Assembly: GCA_963662155.1 (NCBI GenBank)
Contig: OY759262.1
Span: forward strand, 64,718,763 to 64,782,762
Length of the DNA: 64,000 nucleotides
From: Lamellibrachia columna
Lineage: Eukaryota; Annelida; Polychaeta; Sabellida; Siboglinidae
Direction of reading: 5' to 3'
The first letter of the stretch is position 1. Every line of letters begins with the position of its first letter. The notes beneath the pieces were generated by a model. That model had not been told where the DNA came from. It was given only the letters and a program-made list of their open reading frames with translations, and did no database searches. Made by a program: the position numbers and the translations under genes. Below are positions 59,760-64,000 of this stretch, piece by piece.

Positions 59760-62684
59760 GTGGGGTCTGTGGTGCATGGAGTGGGTGAGTGAGTGAGGTG
59801 GAAGGGGTGAAGTATGGGTGGTTGGGTTTGTGGTGCATAGAGTGGGTGAGTGAGTGAGGCGGAAGGAGTGAAGTATGAGTGGTTGGGTTTGTGGTGCATG
59901 GAGTGGGTGAGTGAGTGAGGTGGAAGGGGTGAAGTATGGGTGGGTGGGTTTGTGGTGCATGGAGTGGGTGAGTGAGTGAGGTGGAAGGGGTGAAGTATGG
60001 GTGGTTGGGGTTGTGGGGCATGGAGTGGGTGAGTGAGTGAGGTGGAAGGGGTGAAGTATGGGTGGTTGGGTTTATGGGGCATGGAGTGGGTTAGTGAGTG
60101 AGGTGGAAGGGTGAAGTATGGGTGGTTGGGTCTGTGGTGCATGGAGTGGGTGAGTGAGTGAGGTAGAAGAGGTGAAGTATGGGTGGGTGGGTTTGTGGGG
60201 CATGGAGTGGGTTAGTGAGTGAGGTGGACGGAGTGAAGTATGGGTGGTTGGGTCTGTGGTGCATGGAGTGGGTTAGTGGGTGAGGTAGAAGGGGTGAAGT
60301 ATGGGTGGGTGGGTCTGTGGTGCATGGAGTGGGTGAGTGAGTGACGTGGAAGGGGTGAAGTATGGGTGGGTGGATCTGTGGTGCATGGAGTGGGTGAGTG
60401 AGTGACGTGGAAGGGGTGAAGTATGGGTGGTTGGGGTTGTGGTGTATGGAGTGGGTGAGTGGGTGACGTGGAAGGGGTGAAGTATGGGTGGTTGGGTCTG
60501 TGGTGCATGGGGTGGGTGAGTGAGTGAGGTGGAAGGGGTGAAGTATGGGTGGTTGGGGTTGTGGTGCATGGAGTGGGTGAGTGAGTGAGGTGGACGGGGT
60601 GAAGTATGGGTGGTTGGGTCTGTGGTGCATGGAGTGGGTTAGTGGGTGAGGTAGAAGGGGTGAAGTATGGGTGGGTGGGTCTGTGGTGCATGGAGTGGGT
60701 GAGGGAGTGAGGTGGACGGGGTGAAGTGTGGGTGGTTGGGTCTGTGGTGCATGGAGTGGGTGAGTGAGTGAGGTAGAAGAGATGAAGTATGGGTGGGTGG
60801 GTTTGTGGGGCATGGAGTGGGTTAGTGAGTGAGGTGGACGGAGTGAAGTATGGGTGGTTGGGTTTGTGGTGCATGGAGTGGGTTAGTGAGTGAGGTGAAC
60901 GGGGTGAAGTGTGGGTGGTTGGGTATGTGGTGCATGGAGTGGGTTAGTGAGTGAGGTGAACGGGGTGAAGTATGAGTGGTTGGGTTTGTGGTGCATGGAG
61001 TGGGTTAGAGAGTGAGGTGAACGGGGTGAAGTATGAGTGGTTGGGTTTGTGGTGCATGGAGTGGGTTAGAGAGTGAGGTGAACGGGGTGAAGTATGAGTG
61101 GTTGGGTTTGTGGTGCATGGAGTGGGTTAGAGAGTGAGGTGAACGGGGTGAAGTATGAGTGGTTGGGTTTGTGGTGCATGGAGTGGGTTAGTGAGTGAGG
61201 TGAACGGGGTGAAGTATGAGTGGTTGGGTTTGTGGTGCATGGAGTGGGTTAGAGAGTGAGGTGAACGGGGTGAAGTATGAGTGGTTGGGTTTGTGGTGCA
61301 TGGAGTGGGTTAGTGAGTGAGGTGAACGGGGTGAAGTATGGGTGGTTGGGTTTGAGGGGCATGGAGTGAGTTAGTGGGTGAGGTGAACGGGGTGAAGTAT
61401 GGGTGGTTGGGTCTGTGGTTCATTGGGTGGGTTAGTGAGTGAGGTGAACGGGGTGAAGTATGAGTGGTTGGGTTTGTGGGGCATGGAGTGGGTTAGTGAG
61501 TGAGGTGAACGGGGTGAAGTAAGGGTGGTTGGGTTTGTGGTGCATGGAGTGGGTTAGTGAGTGAGGTGGAAGGGGTGAAGTATGGGTGGTTGGGTTTGTG
61601 GGGCATGGAGTGGGTTAGTGGGTGAGGTGGACGGGGTGAAGTATGGGTGGTTGGGTTTGTGGTGCATGGAGTGGGTTAGTGAGTGAGATGAACGGGATGA
61701 AATATGGGTAGTTGAGTTTGTGGTGCATGGAGTGGGTTAGTGAGTGAGGTGGACGGGGTGAAGTGTGGGTGGTTGGGTTTGTGGGGCTTGGAGTGGGTTA
61801 GTGAGTGAGGTGAACGGGGTGAAGTATGAGTGGTTGGGTTTGTGGGGCATGGAGTGAGTTAGTGAGTGAGGTGAACGGGGCGAAGTATGAGTGGTTGGGT
61901 TTGTGGGGCATGTAGTGGGTTAGTTGAGTGAGGTGAACGGGGTGAAGTATGAGTGGTTGGGTTTGTGGGGCATGGAGTGGGTTAGTGAGTGAGGTGAACG
62001 GGGTGAAGTATGAGTGGTTGGGTTTGTGGGGCATGGAGTGGATTAGTGGGTGAGGTGAACGGGGTGAAGTATGGGTGGGTGGGTTTGTGGTGCATGGAGT
62101 GGGTTAGTGAGTGAGGTGGAAGGGGTGAAGTATGGGTGGGTGCGTGGGTGAGTGGGTTTGTGGTGCATGGAGTTGGTGAGTGAGTGAGGTGGAAGGGGTG
62201 AAGTATGGGTGGGTGCGTGGGTGTGTGGGTTTGTGGTGCATGGAGGGGGTGAGTGAGTGAGGTGGACGGGGTGAAGTATGGGTGGGTGCGTGGGTGGGTG
62301 GGTTTGTGGTGCATGGAGAGGATGAGTGAGTGAGGTGGACGGGGTGAAGTATGGGTGGGTGCGTGGGTGGGTGGGTGGGTTTGTGGTGCATGGAGGGGGT
62401 GAGTGAGTGAGGTGGACGGGGTGAAGTATGGGTGGGTGCATGGGTGGGTGGGTTTGTGGTGCATGAAGTGGGTTAGTGAATGAGGTGAACGGGGTGAAGT
62501 AAGGGTGTTTGGGTTTGTTGGGCATTGGGTAGGTTAGTGAGTGAGGTGGACGGGGTGAAGTATGGGTGGGTGGGTTTGTGGGGCATGGAGTGGGTTAGTG
62601 AGTGAGATGGACGGGGTGAAGCATGGGTGGGTGGGTGGGTGGATGGGTGGGTGGGTGGGGCATGGAGTGGGTTAGTTAGTGAGG
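59760..62684. repeat. 61-bp minisatellite, almost C-free on the plus strand
   Basis: About 47 units with a 61-bp step (agtatg at 59811, 59872, 59933 and onward). A typical unit has a single C on the plus strand, in tgcatgg, and several G runs (gggtggttgggtttgtgg). Two subfamilies are spatially sorted: gtgagtgagtgaggtggaag dominates to about 60870, and gttagtgagtgaggtgaacg from about 60890 to 62060. Minus-strand frames (His/Pro/Thr rich, up to 240 codons) are artefacts: the period is not a multiple of 3 and all three minus frames are open. The array ends in a GGGT-rich run (62622-62660) before gttagttagtgagg. Confidence 0.96.
62129..62497. repeat. 73-bp length variants of the 61-bp repeat
   Basis: Five consecutive units have steps of 73, 73, 73, 77 and 73 bp (agtatg at 62129, 62202, 62275, 62348, 62425; agtaag at 62498). 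The extra 12 bp is a gggtgcgtgggt-type insertion, expanded by four more bases in one unit. This shows local amplification of a new subfamily. Confidence 0.88.
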
Positions 62685-63945
62685 ATGCGCAACACGCTTA
62701 GAACATCATCAAATGCTTGGAGATCATGTTTACCACACATGGACTGCCATACAACGTGAAGAGTGACAACGGATCACAAGTTGTTGCTGCAGTGTTCGAA
62801 GGATTCCTCGAGTATCTAGGGATACAACACACGAAAGGTGTCTTATACTGGCAACAAAACAATGGCGAAGTGGAACGTTTTAACGAGACAATGATGAAAG
62901 CCGCTACGATCGCTGAAGACGAAACACTTGAAGGATGAGCTGCAGCACTTGAAATGCGAGTTCACCGGACTACTCCTCATACCACTAAGGGTGCGAGTTC
63001 ACCGGACTACTCCTCATACCGCTAAGGGTGCGAGTTCACCGGACTACTCCTCATACCGCTAAGGGTGCGAGTTCACCGGACTACTCCTCATACCGCTAAG
63101 GGTGCGAGTTCACCGGACTACTCCTCATACCGCTAAGGGTTCGAGTTCACCGGACTACTCCTCATACCGCTAAGGGTGCGAGTTCACCGGACTACTCCTC
63201 ATACCGCTAAGGGTGCGAGTTCACCGGACTACTCCTCATACCGCTAAGGGTGTGAGTTCACCGGACTACTCCTCATACCGCTAAGGGTGCGAGTTCACCG
63301 GACTACTCCTCATTCCGCTAAGGGTGCGAGTTCACCGGACTACTCCTCATACCACTAAGGGTGCGAGTTCACCGGACTACTCCTCATACCGCTAAGGGTT
63401 CGAGTTCACCGGACTACTCCTCATACCGCTAAGGGTGCGAGTTCACCGGACTACTCCTCATACCGCTAAGGGTGCGAGTTCACCGGACTACTCCTCATAC
63501 CGCTAAGGGTGTGAGTTCACCGGACTACTCCTCATACCGCTAAGGGTGCGAGTTCACCGGACTACTCCTCATTCCGCTAAGGGTGCGAGTTCACCGGACT
63601 ACTCATCATACCGCTAAGGGTGCGAGTTCACCGGACTACTCCTCATACCGCTAAGGGTGTGAGTTCACCGGACTACTCCTCATACCGCTAATGGTGCGAG
63701 TTCACCGGACTACTCCTCATACCACTAAGGGTGCGAGTTCACCGGACTACTCCTCATACCACTAAGGGTGCGAGTTCACCGGACTACTCCTCATACCGCT
63801 AAGGGTTCGAGTTCACCGGACTACTCCTCATACCGCTAAGGTTGCGAGTCCAGTGGAGATTCTGATGGGTCGAAAACTGCGGAACAAGTTGACGAAAATG
63901 CAGATGAGAGCAAAGCTCGTGGATGAGTTGCAATGGCAACAAATA
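62685..63945 (+). pseudogene. Ty3/gypsy-type integrase remnant, broken and split by a 37-bp array
   Basis: The left part (62702-62938) encodes the second half of an integrase core: KSDNGSQ with Asp at 62765 and NNGEVERFN with Glu at 62873, separated by 35 residues as in DD35E integrases. The first catalytic Asp and everything upstream are missing; the fragment begins directly at the edge of the 61-bp array, with a TAG at 62699. A TGA at 62936 ends the frame, and alignment to the usual family pattern implies shifted frames around 62925-62955. Motif RTTPHTT follows at about 62966, then the 37-bp array. The right part (63844 to about 63940) resumes with SPVEILMGRKLRNKL, the conserved stretch that normally follows directly. 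The family assignment rests on these motifs; the exact lineage is unknown. Confidence 0.85.
62955..63842. repeat. 37-bp minisatellite, exactly 24 units, born inside the integrase
   Basis: Units begin tgcgagttcaccggactact and end gctaaggg. 888 bp = 24 x 37 with no indel. Variants are few: accactaaggg in the first unit and in units near 63352, 63721 and 63758, ggtt for ggtg, tgtgag, and cattccgc. The unit is the integrase segment coding for the RTTPHT region. The heptamer tgcgagt opens the first unit and recurs at 63843-63849 as the start of the downstream integrase sequence. Net expansion over one ancestral unit is 851 bp, which shifts the frame, and TAA appears once in every three units in each frame. 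Confidence 0.97.
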
Positions 63946-64000
63946 TATGTCAATTTTTTTAAGCATGCTGGCATTTTTACAATCAGTAGATCATTTCTTC
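63843..64000 (+). other. Integrase tail and unassigned flank
   Basis: From 63844 the frame continues the integrase (conserved GRKLRNKL at about 63872-63895) for some 30 residues. After about 63945 the sequence (caattttttttaagcatgc and onward) has no feature I recognise up to the window end. Confidence 0.6.

Noticed and set aside
59717..62525. His/Pro/Thr-rich minus-strand frames in the 61-bp array
   Set aside because: Almost C-free plus-strand DNA gives almost no stops in any minus frame; the frames rotate with each 61-bp unit.
59760..62684. Telomere or interstitial telomeric repeat
   Set aside because: The G-rich strand suggested it, but there are no TTAGGG-type hexamer runs; the 61-bp unit is a minisatellite.
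62955..63842. CRISPR array (regular 37-bp repeats)
   Set aside because: The units are contiguous with no unique spacers, and the context is a eukaryotic retroelement.

Overview
The window looks like a gene-poor, repeat-dominated piece of a metazoan nuclear genome. The evidence is one intact BEL/Pao LTR retrotransposon (a superfamily known from animals), a decayed Ty3/gypsy-type integrase, very long minisatellite arrays, and no operon-like, ribosome-binding or other bacterial features. The species cannot be named from the sequence. Apart from the retrotransposon polyprotein I find no convincing protein-coding gene and no RNA gene.

Layout. (1) 1-16764: a 39-bp minisatellite (block A), open at the window edge. 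(2) 16765-23547: a BEL/Pao element inserted on the minus strand, with two 656-bp LTRs that differ at one site as far as I can read and a single Gag-Pol frame of about 1783 residues, flanked by the duplication ATCAG. (3) 23548-56264: the 39-bp array continues (block B). It contains a 13,358-bp near-identical tandem duplication and smaller nested duplications. (4) 56265-57812: a 43-bp array carrying regularly spaced bZIP-type motifs, then a diverged inverted-repeat (foldback-like) element. A 49-bp motif of its left arm has become a 4-copy array, and a degenerate 20-bp repeat lies between the arms. (5) 57813-59759: non-repetitive DNA with no gene I can support. (6) 59760-62684: a 61-bp, almost C-free minisatellite with a 73-bp subfamily. 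(7) 62685-64000: a Ty3/gypsy integrase remnant interrupted by exactly 24 copies of a 37-bp unit derived from the integrase sequence itself.

The 39-bp period is 13 codons, so three of six frames stay open over long distances. The many apparent ORFs in the arrays are best read as a by-product of that, with one reservation: a minus-strand frame with no start codon is stop-free over the whole of block A.

The most interesting theme is minisatellite birth. Two of the arrays (37 bp and 49 bp) can be traced to a transposable-element sequence beside them. The large 39-bp array shows higher-order structure and recent segmental duplication like that of centromeric or subtelomeric satellites. The array also supplies an internal unoccupied copy of the retrotransposon target site. 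Near-identical tandem duplications could be assembly artefacts and need long-read confirmation.
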